A DNA stretch of 48,784 nt from Rhizocola hellebori (GCF_016862955.1 NZ_BONY01000069.1:1-48784); one strand, 5' to 3'. Positions 8,735 through 17,431 are shown, counted from the first letter of the stretch. The notes: generated by a model not told the origin, from the sequence alone. Program-made: numbers and translations.

Positions 8735-9210
8735 ATGCTGGCCGTGCCGGTGAGCGCGGCTGTGGGCGGCATCGCCGGTCTGGGCATCGCCGCGACACAG
8801 GGCATCGCCGGGCACGTCGGGCTCGCGCTCGCGATGGCGGTCGGGCTCGGTGTGGTGGTGTCGATCGCCGCGGCATCGATGACCGCCGGGCGGGTCACCG
8901 CATCGTCGTCGGGTAGGCCGGTGGGAGCGTGGCCGGGCGTGCTCTTGCTCGGGGCAGGGGTGGTGTTGGCGGCCATCCATCTGTCCAATAACGACACTGC
9001 GGTCGGCGTGGCGGGGGTGGTGATGCTGTGGCTCGGCCTGATCCTCAGCGCGCCGCTGCTGGCGGTGGCGGTGATCGGGCCGGGCGCGATCCTGGTGAGC
9101 ATCGGCGGGGCCAGACTGCGCCCGGCCGCGCGCGACCTTGCGCGCCAGCCGCGCCGTGCGGCAGGTGTCGCGTCCTCGCTGATCACCGGAGTCGCTTTGG
9201 TGGCGCGGGC
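8735..9210 (+). pseudogene. Internal fragment of an FtsX-like ABC permease
   Basis: An open frame with four or so hydrophobic segments and the permease-like stretch LRPAARDLARQPRRAAGVAS. It resembles the middle of MacB/FtsX-type permeases. There is no N-terminal first helix or clear start, and the family resemblance stops near 9205, before the frame runs into the antisense of the next gene. No ATPase gene is adjacent. I read it as a truncated leftover. Confidence 0.6.
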
Positions 9211-9213
9211 CGT

Positions 9214-9654
9214 TCAGCCGTCGCAGAGCCGATATCCGGTGATGAGCTGGGGCTGCACCACGAGCAGGGCGCCTTCGGGCTGGTGCACCCAGCTCTTGAG
9301 CAGCGGCCGGCTTCGCCGGTGGCGTGCCGGGTCCAGCACCGGGGTGGCGATCCCGGTCACCACCACGGTCCAGCCGCTGCGGTGCTGAGCGTCGATCTCG
9401 TCGGCCTCGTAGGCGACCACGGTGCCTTCCGGCATCGGCACCCCGGCGGTGTAGGGAACGCTGCGGGCGGGCAGGCTGGCCCGGATGAGGATTTCGCCGC
9501 CGTCCACGAGGTGGTTGACCGGCCGGATGGCGGGCATGGCGTTGAGCGTGAACACTAGCCGCCCAAACTCGATGGTGCTCAACAGATGCAGCGACGTGGC
9601 GGCATCAAGCTCGATCATGCGGGTGGATTCGGCGGTGACCGGCGGCGACATCAT
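9214..9654 (-). CDS. Pyridoxamine 5'-phosphate oxidase-like flavin-binding protein
   Basis: A 146-aa split-barrel protein. The opening, ATSLHLLSTIEFGRLVFTLN, and the following AIRPVNHLVDGGEILIR are typical of the PNPOx-like/Pyridox_ox_2 group, whose members bind FMN, F420 or haem and are often of unknown substrate. It is full length for this family. Two in-frame ATGs (9654, 9651) are possible starts. It stands alone, convergent with the permease fragment, and shares an upstream region with the divergent GNAT gene. Confidence 0.85.
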   Translation of the reverse strand: MMSPPVTAESTRMIELDAATSLHLLSTIEFGRLVFTLNAMPAIRPVNHLVDGGEILIRASLPARSVPYTAGVPMPEGTVVAYEADEIDAQHRSGWTVVVTGIATPVLDPARHRRSRPLLKSWVHQPEGALLVVQPQLITGYRLCDG

Positions 9655-9769
9655 CCACCTAGTGTTGGCGCTGGCGGCCTCGTGGCCTAGGGCACAAAGT
9701 CCCCTCCTGCGATGGCTGATCGTCTCGACCCGGGCTGTCCGGTTTGCCGCGGCGCGCTAGTCTCGGACG

Positions 9770-10690
9770 ATGATCGAGGTGCGTGAGGCAACCGAGCTCG
9801 AGTCCCAGTCGTGGTTGGACGGTTGGCGCGACCGGCTGCAAGCCTGGTACGGCGACTTCTCGGCCGAGCCGCAATGGGTGCAGCGCCACATCGAGAAGAA
9901 CCTGACCCGATGGTCCGACGCCGCGCAGCGCCACCTGTTCACCCTCTGCGACGGCGGCGAGCCGGTGGGGCAGCTGGCGCTCTCGCAGATCACCGATCCG
10001 CCGTCGGTCATGCTCAACGACCTGTGGGTGCGCCCGCAGCTGCGCCGCCGCGGCTACGGCCGGGCCGCGCTGAGCTGGGCGCTGCAGTGGGCGCCCCAGC
10101 ACGCCGATCAGCTGATGGTGATCGGGCGCGGCGGCGACCCGGCACAGGACGCACTGTTCGCCTCGATCGAGACGCGGGCGCTGCAGATGGTGAAACCGTT
10201 GACCCGGAACGATTCGAGACCAACGACGGCGACCGGGCGGGCGATGCGGCCGGAGGAGTTCGGGCCGTGGCGCGCCGGGCAGGAGATCGGTTACGTCAAC
10301 GAGATCGTCGGCTCCGGCATAGCCTCGCGCGAAGAGGCGCAGGCCAAAGCGGCCCAACAGTTCGACGAGCTGCTGCCCGACGGTGTGGACACCGCGAATC
10401 ACACCTTCCTGTGTGTGGAGGCCGACGGTGAGGTGGTCGCCACCAACTGGCTGGCCCACCACTACTCTCCCGCGACGAGCTTCGTGCTCGGGGTGGAGGT
10501 GGAGGAGGCCCACCGCGGCAAGGGCTACGGCCGGGTGGCGATGCAGCTGGGCGAGCAGGCCAGCCTGGAGGCCGGCGACAGCCAGCTGGCCCTCAACGTG
10601 TTCGGCCAGAACCTGCCCGCCATCGGCCTGTACGAGGCGATGGGTTACGGCGCGGCGGAAAAGATCCGCTCGCTAAGGTTTGGCTCATGA
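9770..10690 (+). CDS. Tandem GNAT N-acetyltransferase
   Basis: A 306-aa protein with two GNAT folds. The first (about 1-150) has an acetyl-CoA loop RPQLRRRGYGRAA. The second (about 155-306) has EEAHRGKGYGRVAM and ends with FGQNLPAIGLYEAMGY. Both halves keep the Q/R-x-x-G-x-G/A pattern, so both may bind acetyl-CoA. Double GNATs include mycothiol synthase (MshD), but this one lacks convincing MshD-specific features, so the substrate is unknown. It overlaps the downstream DUF1697 gene (ATGA). Confidence 0.85.
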   Translation: MIEVREATELESQSWLDGWRDRLQAWYGDFSAEPQWVQRHIEKNLTRWSDAAQRHLFTLCDGGEPVGQLALSQITDPPSVMLNDLWVRPQLRRRGYGRAALSWALQWAPQHADQLMVIGRGGDPAQDALFASIETRALQMVKPLTRNDSRPTTATGRAMRPEEFGPWRAGQEIGYVNEIVGSGIASREEAQAKAAQQFDELLPDGVDTANHTFLCVEADGEVVATNWLAHHYSPATSFVLGVEVEEAHRGKGYGRVAMQLGEQASLEAGDSQLALNVFGQNLPAIGLYEAMGYGAAEKIRSLRFGS

Positions 10691-11193
10691 GGACTGCGGT
10701 GTTCCTGCGCGGGATCAACGTCGGCGGCAACGCGAAGATCTCGATGGTCCAGCTGCGCGAGGCGATGCAGAGGCACGGCCACGCCGACGTGAAAACCCTG
10801 CTGCAGAGCGGAAACGTGGTAGTCGACAAGATCACCCCGGCCGCGATGGAGAAGCTGCTGCTCGACGAGTTCGGGATGCAGATAAGGGTGATGACCCGCT
10901 CCAACGCCCAGCTGCGCAAGGTGATCGAGGCCAACCCGTTCCCCGAGCACGAGCAGGAGCCGGCCAAGCTGGGCGTCGCCTTTCTCGACAAGGCGCCCGG
11001 CAAGGTGCAAATCGACCTGCAGCGCTATGCGCCGGACGAGTTCATCATCGCGGGCAAGGAAATCTATCTGTGGTTCCCCAATGGCATGGGGCGCAGCAAG
11101 ATCGGCGATCGCACGTTCCAGAAGTCCCTCGGCGCGGAGATGACCGTGCGCAACTGGAACACCGTCACCAAGATGGCCGAGCTCACCGGTTGA
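10687..11193 (+). CDS. DUF1697 family protein
   Basis: A 168-aa protein starting MRTAVFLRGINVGG, the diagnostic opening of DUF1697. This family of small cytosolic alpha/beta proteins of unknown function is common in actinomycetes. Full length. It is translationally coupled to the preceding double GNAT by ATGA. Confidence 0.9.
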   Translation: MRTAVFLRGINVGGNAKISMVQLREAMQRHGHADVKTLLQSGNVVVDKITPAAMEKLLLDEFGMQIRVMTRSNAQLRKVIEANPFPEHEQEPAKLGVAFLDKAPGKVQIDLQRYAPDEFIIAGKEIYLWFPNGMGRSKIGDRTFQKSLGAEMTVRNWNTVTKMAELTG

Positions 11194-11238
11194 TCCACGT
11201 GCAACAATGGATGGATTTCCAAAGTTGGGAGCCCCCGC

Positions 11239-12573
11239 GTGGACTACGTGCGCAGCCGCTACCTCCTGCTCGGCGACAAGGTCTATCTGGATCGGCTGGG
11301 GCGGCGGGCTTCGCTGGCCTATTCGGCCCGCAAGGCCACCCTGTTCGCCCTCGACGAGGCCACGGCTGATCAGTTGCGGCGCAACGCCGCGCCGCCCACG
11401 CCGGAGCTGGCCGCCGTCGGCGCCATCGTGCCCCGCGACGAGGACGAGCTGGGCGCCGTTCTGGCCGCTTTGCGCTCGGGATCGGATGATCCGGCCAGGC
11501 GCGGCTTCACCATCCTGGTGACCGGCTACTGCAACATGGCGTGCGGCTACTGCGGGCAGGAGCACCACCGCACCGCGGCGCAGAGCGAGCGCGTGGCGCG
11601 CCTGGCCGACCGGGTCGAGGCGACCATCGCCGGCCCGGCCACCCGCGACGTGGAGATCACCTGGTTCGGCGGGGAACCGATGCTCGCGCTGCGCCTCATC
11701 AAACAGCTCAGCGCCCGCTTCATCGCCGCCGCCCGCGAGCACTCGGTCGGCTACTCGGCGCGGATGGCCACTAATGGCAGCCTGCTCACCGTGGCGACGC
11801 TGGCCCAGCTGCACCACGACTGCCACCTCAACTCCATGGAGGTGACCATCGACGGGCCGCAGGCCGTGCACGACCGGCGGCGGCTCAAGCGCAACGGCAC
11901 CGGCAGCTATCGGCACATCGTCAGCGTGCTCGGCGAAGCGGTGCGTGCCCAGGTCGCACCCAAGCTCGAGGTGAGCATCCGCGTCAACGTCGACACCGAT
12001 AACGAGGACAGCGTGAGCGAGCTCATCACCGACCTCGCCGCGCACGGCCTGGCCTCGCCACAGGTGAGCCTGCACCCGGTGCCGGTGCACTCGTGGGGCA
12101 ACGACATCTCCGCCATAGAGATCGACGCACGTCGCTATGCGGCGCTGGAGGCGCAATGGCTGCGCCAGGCCCAATCGCTGGGGTTGCGGTGCGCCTCGCT
12201 GCCCACCGCGCTCAAGCGCACGACGTGCCGGGCAACCTCGGTGCACGGGGAGATTGTGGACCTGCACGAGCGGGTCTACTCATGCTCGGAACATCCGCTC
12301 GTGCCCGGGATGCGCGACAGCGGCGTGGTGGCCACGGTCACCGACCTTGCCGGATCCGCTCCGCGTCCACCGGGCCGGTACGACGGCTGGTATGACCAAG
12401 TGGGGGAGGATCGGGTCCCGTGTGGCCGGTGCCCCCTGTTGCCAGTCTGCGGCGGTTCGTGCCCGAAGCTCTGGGACGAAGGCCACCTGCCCTGCCCCAG
12501 TATGCGATTCAACTGGGCTGACCGGCTCGACCTAGCCGCCGCCCGCCTGGGCTACAAGGCCGCGGACGGGTAG
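11239..12573 (+). CDS. Radical SAM/SPASM protein, putative peptide maturase
   Basis: A 444-aa radical SAM enzyme. The cluster motif CNMACGYC (Cys98, Cys102, Cys105) binds the 4Fe-4S that cleaves S-adenosylmethionine; ITWFGGEPM follows as the glycine-rich strand. The C-terminal SPASM domain has further cysteines (TTC, YSC, CGRCPLLPVCGGSCPK and a last PCP) for auxiliary clusters. The N-terminal 95 residues, beginning RSRYLLLGDKVYLD, resemble the leader region of peptide-modifying SPASM enzymes. The start is GTG with GGGAG 7 bp upstream; ATGs at 11207 and 11211 are out of frame. SPASM enzymes typically modify ribosomal peptides or enzyme subunits. No precursor peptide was recognised. The next gene begins 5 bp later and is the likely partner. 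Confidence 0.88.
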   Translation: MDYVRSRYLLLGDKVYLDRLGRRASLAYSARKATLFALDEATADQLRRNAAPPTPELAAVGAIVPRDEDELGAVLAALRSGSDDPARRGFTILVTGYCNMACGYCGQEHHRTAAQSERVARLADRVEATIAGPATRDVEITWFGGEPMLALRLIKQLSARFIAAAREHSVGYSARMATNGSLLTVATLAQLHHDCHLNSMEVTIDGPQAVHDRRRLKRNGTGSYRHIVSVLGEAVRAQVAPKLEVSIRVNVDTDNEDSVSELITDLAAHGLASPQVSLHPVPVHSWGNDISAIEIDARRYAALEAQWLRQAQSLGLRCASLPTALKRTTCRATSVHGEIVDLHERVYSCSEHPLVPGMRDSGVVATVTDLAGSAPRPPGRYDGWYDQVGEDRVPCGRCPLLPVCGGSCPKLWDEGHLPCPSMRFNWADRLDLAAARLGYKAADG

Positions 12574-12578
12574 CGGCG

Positions 12579-13163
12579 GTGCGTTTCCTGGCGCGCGCCA
12601 GAGTTGCAGATCGCCGACGGTGCGATCCTGACGATCTTTGGCGGCCGCTTGGATCCCACCACCTTTCCGGGCGATCTGCCGCGCGATGCTTTGCGCGCGC
12701 CAGCGTTATCGCCAGTGTTTTCGCCTGCGCCTTCGCCATGGCCGCGCTCGTGGCCGTTCACCTTGGCGTGCCGCCGCCGGGATTGCCCGGCGCGGCGGCG
12801 ACCGCTGTGGCGCGCACGGCATTGCCCGCGGGGCGACCGCTGGTGCGTTACGTCGTCAGCGTTCCGCCCTACTACGGGCTTGTTTTCGCCGCCACAGTAA
12901 GCAGGCCCTTCGACACCCGGGCCGGGCGGGCCGCAGATCTGCTCAATCGCCTGTACGACTACGAGACCCGCGACGCCTTCGTGCACGTGCCCCGGGAGCC
13001 GACCTACCCGCTGTGCCGCTCCGGCCACGAGTTCACCAGGGTGGTGGTGGCCGAGCTGCACAAGTCGTTCTGCTACCTCGGGCACGGCCTGCTGGTGGGG
13101 ATCACCGTGACCGCGATGGGCGCGGCTCAGCACACGTTCCTGATCACGGTGTGGCAGGCGTGA
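12579..13163 (+). CDS. Unrecognised protein with one membrane segment, coupled to the SPASM gene
   Basis: A 194-aa protein that I do not recognise. It starts at GTG, 5 bp after the radical SAM gene. The first 40 residues are Arg/Cys-rich with poorer codon bias. Then comes a hydrophobic stretch (ASVIASVFACAFAMAALVAV) that could be a signal anchor, and a soluble C-terminal part with strong GC3, which supports real coding. That part contains RYVVSVPPYYG, DAFVHVPREP and ELHKSFCYLGHG. The true start may be later than annotated. Its position suggests it is the substrate, scaffold or export partner of the SPASM enzyme, but this is inference only. Confidence 0.6.
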   Translation: MRFLARARVADRRRCDPDDLWRPLGSHHLSGRSAARCFARASVIASVFACAFAMAALVAVHLGVPPPGLPGAAATAVARTALPAGRPLVRYVVSVPPYYGLVFAATVSRPFDTRAGRAADLLNRLYDYETRDAFVHVPREPTYPLCRSGHEFTRVVVAELHKSFCYLGHGLLVGITVTAMGAAQHTFLITVWQA

Positions 13164-13180
13164 TCACTTCTGCGGCGGTT

Positions 13181-14062
13181 TCACCATTCCCAGCGGATGC
13201 CGTGGACGCCGGGCGTGACGTTCTGCTCCGCGACGTGGACCGTCTTGCCCCGGTTGGGCCACAGCCGCCGCACGTCGCGACGCCAGGTGCCCGAGCCGGC
13301 CTGCCACACCTGATGGCAGCTGGCCGGAACAGCGCCCGCCGCGAACTCCACCTGAAGCAGGAAATCCCGCACCGGGTACCGGAACCAGCGCTGATAGGTC
13401 GTCGACGGCGGCGGCGACGGATGGGCGAAGTCGTAGTCCACGACGTAGGTTTCGCCGCGCTGCAGCGCATGGTCGAACAGCAGCTCCACCGCGCAGACCG
13501 CGGCCGACGGATCGACCTTGATGCGGCCGATGCGGCAGCCGGACGAGCCGGTCAGCTCGGGCAGCACGCCCTGCTCGTTGTGGTGGAAGGCGATGTGCCG
13601 GTCGGCGCCGTCGTGCAGCGCCTCGAACACGATCTCGGTGCGGACGGTGCCCTCCCCGCGATCGCCGCGCACGCTCACATGTTCGCGCACGCTGCGCCAG
13701 CGCAGTGCCGGTTCCGAGGCCCCATCGATATCGGCCAGCAGCTTCTCGATGCTCAGCTGCATGGCGCTCATCTCATCGGGGCTCATCACCCCCGGAGGGC
13801 GGCGCACCCACCGGCCACGGGGCCGGCGCGGGCCGAGCAACGCGACAAGGTGTCCCGCGGGCACCTGGAGGACTTCCTCCAGCACCGTGATGGCGGCCAG
13901 CGATTTGGCCGGTTCCGGACGGCACTTGCCACGTTGCCAATTACTTAGGCTGGCCAGACTCACGTCGAGTCCGCGGTCGCGAAGTCTGGCGTGCAGCCGG
14001 CTCAAACTCAGGCCGCGGTTGGCGATGGCCACGCGCAGCACGGCGTCGAAGGTGGTCGACAT
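13181..14062 (-). CDS. XRE-family helix-turn-helix regulator with large C-terminal domain
   Basis: A 293-aa protein. An N-terminal helix-turn-helix (about 1-70, with SLASLSNWQRGKCRPEP as the recognition region) is joined to a roughly 200-residue domain, mainly beta strand by appearance, ending in RWEW. The C-terminal part is not recognised; this architecture occurs as hypothetical proteins in actinomycetes. It lies downstream of the hemerythrin-like gene on the same strand, with a 64-bp gap containing an inverted repeat. It may regulate itself or that operon. Confidence 0.75.
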   Translation of the reverse strand: MSTTFDAVLRVAIANRGLSLSRLHARLRDRGLDVSLASLSNWQRGKCRPEPAKSLAAITVLEEVLQVPAGHLVALLGPRRPRGRWVRRPPGVMSPDEMSAMQLSIEKLLADIDGASEPALRWRSVREHVSVRGDRGEGTVRTEIVFEALHDGADRHIAFHHNEQGVLPELTGSSGCRIGRIKVDPSAAVCAVELLFDHALQRGETYVVDYDFAHPSPPPSTTYQRWFRYPVRDFLLQVEFAAGAVPASCHQVWQAGSGTWRRDVRRLWPNRGKTVHVAEQNVTPGVHGIRWEW

Positions 14063-14087
14063 AAACTAGACCATGCCTGCGCTGATG

Positions 14088-14107
14088 GTCGTGTGTCTAC
14101 ATACGAC
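14088..14107. promoter_or_regulatory. Imperfect inverted repeat GTCGT...ACGAC
   Basis: GTCGT and ACGAC arms are separated by 10 bp, with partial symmetry inside, in the gap before the XRE gene. This is a candidate autoregulatory operator. Confidence 0.3.
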
Positions 14108-14126
14108 CGAGAGGATGGGCTGGACG

Positions 14127-14807
14127 TTATGGGACCGACTCCCGGTCGCGCGGCCCCCACAGATCAAGCGCGCGATAGGCCGGCTGCCACTGGTCGTAAT
14201 AGCTGGCCCGGGCCGCATCGGGCAGCCTGCTCAGGATGATGTCGGTGTGTTCGAGCAGGGCGCCGTCGAGGATCCACGGCATCCAGCGCGGCGTCTGTGA
14301 GCCGACCTTGGCGCGATGGTCGGCGCCGAAACGCAGCCACTGTTCGTCGGTGAGGGTCGCGTCGATGAGCGGCAGCGCCTCCTGTTCCTCATGGTCAAGG
14401 TGATCCTCCACCACCCGTACGAGTTCGGCGATCAGCTCGCCCAGCGGCTGGTTGCCGCTGCCGGGCTCCGCCACGGCGGCGTCGATCGCCTCCAGGAGTG
14501 GATCGATCGCGGCGTGCTCGAGCTCCATCGCGGTGAGCACCTCCAGCGCGGCGGGCGAACCCTCAACGCAGTCATGCAAAGTGGGCCACAGCGTCTCGTC
14601 CTCGGCGGCGTGGTGCACGTGCAGGAAGTCGCGGAACAGCCGCCAACCCGGGGCGCTGGCGAGCTGCCGGGCCAGCTCCGTGTCGTCGGTCAGCGCGACC
14701 AGATCGGCCAGATTGGCCATATCAGCCAGATTGGCCAGGTCGCGGCGCAACGCGCGGTGCATCGCCAGCATCATGGACATATCGAGCCTGGTGGACTTCT
14801 CGGGCAT
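14127..14807 (-). CDS. Hemerythrin-like (HHE) protein
   Basis: A 226-aa four-helix protein. Candidate metal ligands sit in MHRALRRDL, FLHVHHAAEDETLW, MELEHAAIDPLL and VVEDHLDHEEQEALPLI, which match the HHE-domain pattern that binds a diiron centre and O2, NO or iron. Full length, with a C-terminal extension of about 60 residues. A short internal repeat, NLADMANLADLV, gives tandem heptads in the first half. It starts 3 bp after the unknown 272-aa gene and so is the third gene of the KAS III-diiron operon. It may supply O2, sense redox or protect the oxidase. Confidence 0.85.
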   Translation of the reverse strand: MPEKSTRLDMSMMLAMHRALRRDLANLADMANLADLVALTDDTELARQLASAPGWRLFRDFLHVHHAAEDETLWPTLHDCVEGSPAALEVLTAMELEHAAIDPLLEAIDAAVAEPGSGNQPLGELIAELVRVVEDHLDHEEQEALPLIDATLTDEQWLRFGADHRAKVGSQTPRWMPWILDGALLEHTDIILSRLPDAARASYYDQWQPAYRALDLWGPRDRESVP

Positions 14808-14810
14808 CCC

Positions 14811-15629
14811 TCAAGCTAACGCCGGCTCAGTGGAGCCGCGCTCGAGCGCGTCGGCCGCCAGGCGCCGCAGGTGGGCGTGCGCATATTCGCAGATGACGGC
14901 GTGTTCGTAGACCGCCTTCGGCACGTCCATGCCGCTGTCGGCGCGCACCACGATCGTTCCGGGCCGCCAGCGCAGGAACCGCTCGTCGCCGGTGAGGTCG
15001 GCCAGCAGCGCCAGGATCGACTCGTCCAGGCGCAGCGAATGCACCGCGGTCTGATATTCCTTGCGGGTCAAGCAGAACGCGAACGGGATGTTCATCAGGC
15101 ACAGCGCGGTCTGGATGTCCAGGTTGAGCCAGCGCCGCCCGCCCACCTCGATCTTCTCCACCTTCAGCATGGAGAAGTCGAGGTGTTCCGGCTTGCGCCA
15201 ACGGCTTACGCCCAGCGCGATCAGCACGTCGTAAACGTTGAGATCGTGTTTGATGACCGCCCGGTCGCCCAGCTGCGCGACCGTGGTCGGGCGCAACGTC
15301 ACCTCGGGCAGGCCGGGGATGGCGGTATTGCGAACCAGAAAGTTCAGCAGATTGGTCTCCACCAGAAAGTGGCGCACCAGCAACGCGCCCGCGGTGGGGG
15401 AGACGAAGTGCTGCAGGAACCAGACGCAGAGCCGGTCCATCGTGCGGTGGGCGCGAAACGGCGCCACCGCCTTGAGAACCCGGATTCCGGCGACGGCCAC
15501 CCGGGAGAACACCCTGGCCATCGGGTAAAGCCAGCGCCGGGTCCAGCGGCGCTGATCGTCGACCACCATCCGCAACGTGTCCCGGTCCACCGGAACGGTC
15601 GGATCGACCAGCATCTGCGTCCAGATCAT
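14811..15629 (-). CDS. Uncharacterised protein, partner of the KAS III-diiron fusion
   Basis: A 272-aa protein that I cannot assign with confidence. It has no signal peptide. The N-terminal part (RRWTRRWLYPMARVFSRVAV) is basic and amphipathic, which could mean peripheral membrane contact. A central HDLNVYDVLIALG and a C-terminal CEYAHAHLRR helix stand out. Its ATG shares a base with the stop of the fusion gene (TGATG), which argues for tightly linked amounts of the two proteins and perhaps a complex. The hemerythrin-like gene follows after 3 bp. Confidence 0.7.
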   Translation of the reverse strand: MIWTQMLVDPTVPVDRDTLRMVVDDQRRWTRRWLYPMARVFSRVAVAGIRVLKAVAPFRAHRTMDRLCVWFLQHFVSPTAGALLVRHFLVETNLLNFLVRNTAIPGLPEVTLRPTTVAQLGDRAVIKHDLNVYDVLIALGVSRWRKPEHLDFSMLKVEKIEVGGRRWLNLDIQTALCLMNIPFAFCLTRKEYQTAVHSLRLDESILALLADLTGDERFLRWRPGTIVVRADSGMDVPKAVYEHAVICEYAHAHLRRLAADALERGSTEPALA

Positions 15630-17431
15630 CAGTTCACTTCCTCCAGTTGCAGCGCGTAGAGGCGGGCCACGACCTGGGCCGTGCGCACCACACGCTCATG
15701 GTGTTGCGCGGTGACCAGGGTCAGCAGATGATTCAGCTCGCCTATATGTTCTTCGTCGGCTTCTCCGTGGTACCGGAGGAAGCTCACCTGGTCATCACGA
15801 AGCGCCAGCTGTTCCTGCAGCCGCCGGGCCCAGCCCAGCGCGAGCCGGTTGCCCAGCCCTTCGATGATGAACATGGCGCCCAGCAGGTCCACCGGGTCGG
15901 GCAGGCTGGCCTGCTGGAAAATGAAGGCGGACAAGGCTTCCGAGCCCGCGTTCTTGTGGGAGTGCTGAATCTCGCTCAGCTCGCCGCCCACGGCCACAAA
16001 GTCGCGCTCAAGCAGCCGGTAGTCCTTGTGCTCATCGGCGGCATGCTTGATGGCGGCGCTGCGGAAGTCAAACAGCTCAACGGAAAAGTTCGACGCGGCC
16101 CGCGAGATCCAGCGCCCGCCCTCGACCACCTGCTGGCGCAGGTGAACCAGCAGCCGCCGATAGTCCTCGACGCTGGCCGTCCCGGACTCGATACGCCGCA
16201 CGATCGGCGCCCGGCGAAGCCTGCGCTCGAAGTCCTCCCACACCTGAGCCAGATCCAGCACCAGCCGTTGCGTGCTCGCCCCGTCCTGCCCATGCGCGGC
16301 GGGCGCGGTCGCCTTATGTTCCGCGACAACGACAGCGGCGGGCTCCGGCCCGGTTTGGGTCGCGGTGACACAGGTGAGGTGGGCGAAGGCGAACGAGAAC
16401 CGGCCCGATTCCGGTACCACGAGCAGGATCCGGTCGCCTTCGCGGAACCTCTCCGCGTGCCACGCCTCCTCCAGCATGACGAAAATGCTTGCCGCGCCGG
16501 TGTTTCCGCGCGTGTGCAGGTTGGTGAACCAGCGGTCCTCGTCGATCATCAGGTTGGCCGCCTTGAGCAGGCCGACGATGTCGCCACGGAAGCGCTCCGC
16601 GCTGTAGTGGCACAGCAGATGGTCCACTTTGGACGGACTGACCTTCCCTTCCCTGATGAGTTTCGCGAACTCATGAACCCCCGTTCGGAACAGGTCGGGC
16701 AGCATGGCCACCTCCTGGCGCAGCTGGACCAGCCGCACGTCGGGGGTGACCGGGTCGAGCCAGGTGTCCCCGGCCGTGGGCGAGCCGCCGGCGCTCATGC
16801 AGACCGGCCGTTCGTGGGCATAGGAGACCAGGTGGGTCCAGTCCAGGCGCAGCGACAGGCCCTGCGGCCGGGGGGCGTTCTGCAGCACGACCGCGGCCGC
16901 GCCGTCGGACAGGGTCCAGCGCAGGAACTCCGTGTCGGCGTTGCGGCTGCCTTCGCGGGCGCGCAGGCTGCGGCTGACCAGTTCCGAGCCGACGATGACG
17001 GCCGTGTCGTGGTCACCGGCCTCGATCGCGCGCGCGGCGGCGGTGAAGGCGGCCATGCTTGAGGCGCAGACGCCGCCGGAGGAGAGCACCTCCATCGGGC
17101 CCGCGTCGTCGAGGCGGCCGTGGACCATCGAGGCGAAGCCTGGTACCAGCAAATCGCCCTGGGTCGTCCCCGCGGCCAGCATGCCCACCTCGCCGATGGC
17201 GAGGCCGCGATCCTTGAGCGCCGCGACCACGGCTTCCGCCGCCAGCTCCTCGTTGAGCATCGTCACGGTGCCGTTTTCGTCGAGGGCGAGATGGCGGGTA
17301 CGGATGCCGTTGGCGGCCATGATTCGTTTTCGCAAGCCGGGCAGTGGGTCGCCCAGCCGGCGGGCGACCTCGTCGTTGTCCAGGGGTTCACCTGGCAGGT
17401 AGGCGCCGCAGCCGGTGAGGAAGACTGTCAT
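15629..17431 (-). CDS. KAS III (FabH-like) synthase fused to a haem-oxygenase-like diiron domain
   Basis: A 600-aa two-domain protein. Residues 1 to about 350 are a ketoacyl-ACP synthase III-type thiolase fold with the full catalytic set: Cys122 (SSGGVCASS), His in LLCHYSAERF and Asn in HTRGNTGAAS. After a low-complexity linker (about 350-380), residues 385-600 are helical and match iron-containing redox / haem-oxygenase-like diiron oxidases. Candidate ligands lie in HAADEHKDYRLLE and GEADEEHIGEL. KAS III enzymes condense or transfer acyl groups from CoA to ACP. Diiron oxidases of this fold do N-oxygenation or oxidative C-C cleavage, as in UndA. The product is unknown. The gene heads an operon with the 272-aa protein and the hemerythrin. 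The fusion is intact, with no frameshift. Confidence 0.85.
   Translation of the reverse strand: MTVFLTGCGAYLPGEPLDNDEVARRLGDPLPGLRKRIMAANGIRTRHLALDENGTVTMLNEELAAEAVVAALKDRGLAIGEVGMLAAGTTQGDLLVPGFASMVHGRLDDAGPMEVLSSGGVCASSMAAFTAAARAIEAGDHDTAVIVGSELVSRSLRAREGSRNADTEFLRWTLSDGAAAVVLQNAPRPQGLSLRLDWTHLVSYAHERPVCMSAGGSPTAGDTWLDPVTPDVRLVQLRQEVAMLPDLFRTGVHEFAKLIREGKVSPSKVDHLLCHYSAERFRGDIVGLLKAANLMIDEDRWFTNLHTRGNTGAASIFVMLEEAWHAERFREGDRILLVVPESGRFSFAFAHLTCVTATQTGPEPAAVVVAEHKATAPAAHGQDGASTQRLVLDLAQVWEDFERRLRRAPIVRRIESGTASVEDYRRLLVHLRQQVVEGGRWISRAASNFSVELFDFRSAAIKHAADEHKDYRLLERDFVAVGGELSEIQHSHKNAGSEALSAFIFQQASLPDPVDLLGAMFIIEGLGNRLALGWARRLQEQLALRDDQVSFLRYHGEADEEHIGELNHLLTLVTAQHHERVVRTAQVVARLYALQLEEVN

Noticed and set aside
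11207-11521. Possible Cys-rich RiPP precursor at the start of the radical SAM gene (CAAATSCSATRS)
   Set aside because: It lies wholly in another frame of the radical SAM gene, and its Ser/Thr/Cys content is what that frame gives in GC-rich coding DNA.
15629-17431. Assembly artefact joining two genes as the KAS III-diiron fusion
   Set aside because: The frame is continuous, the linker has normal codon bias and both domains are complete, so a real fusion is more likely.
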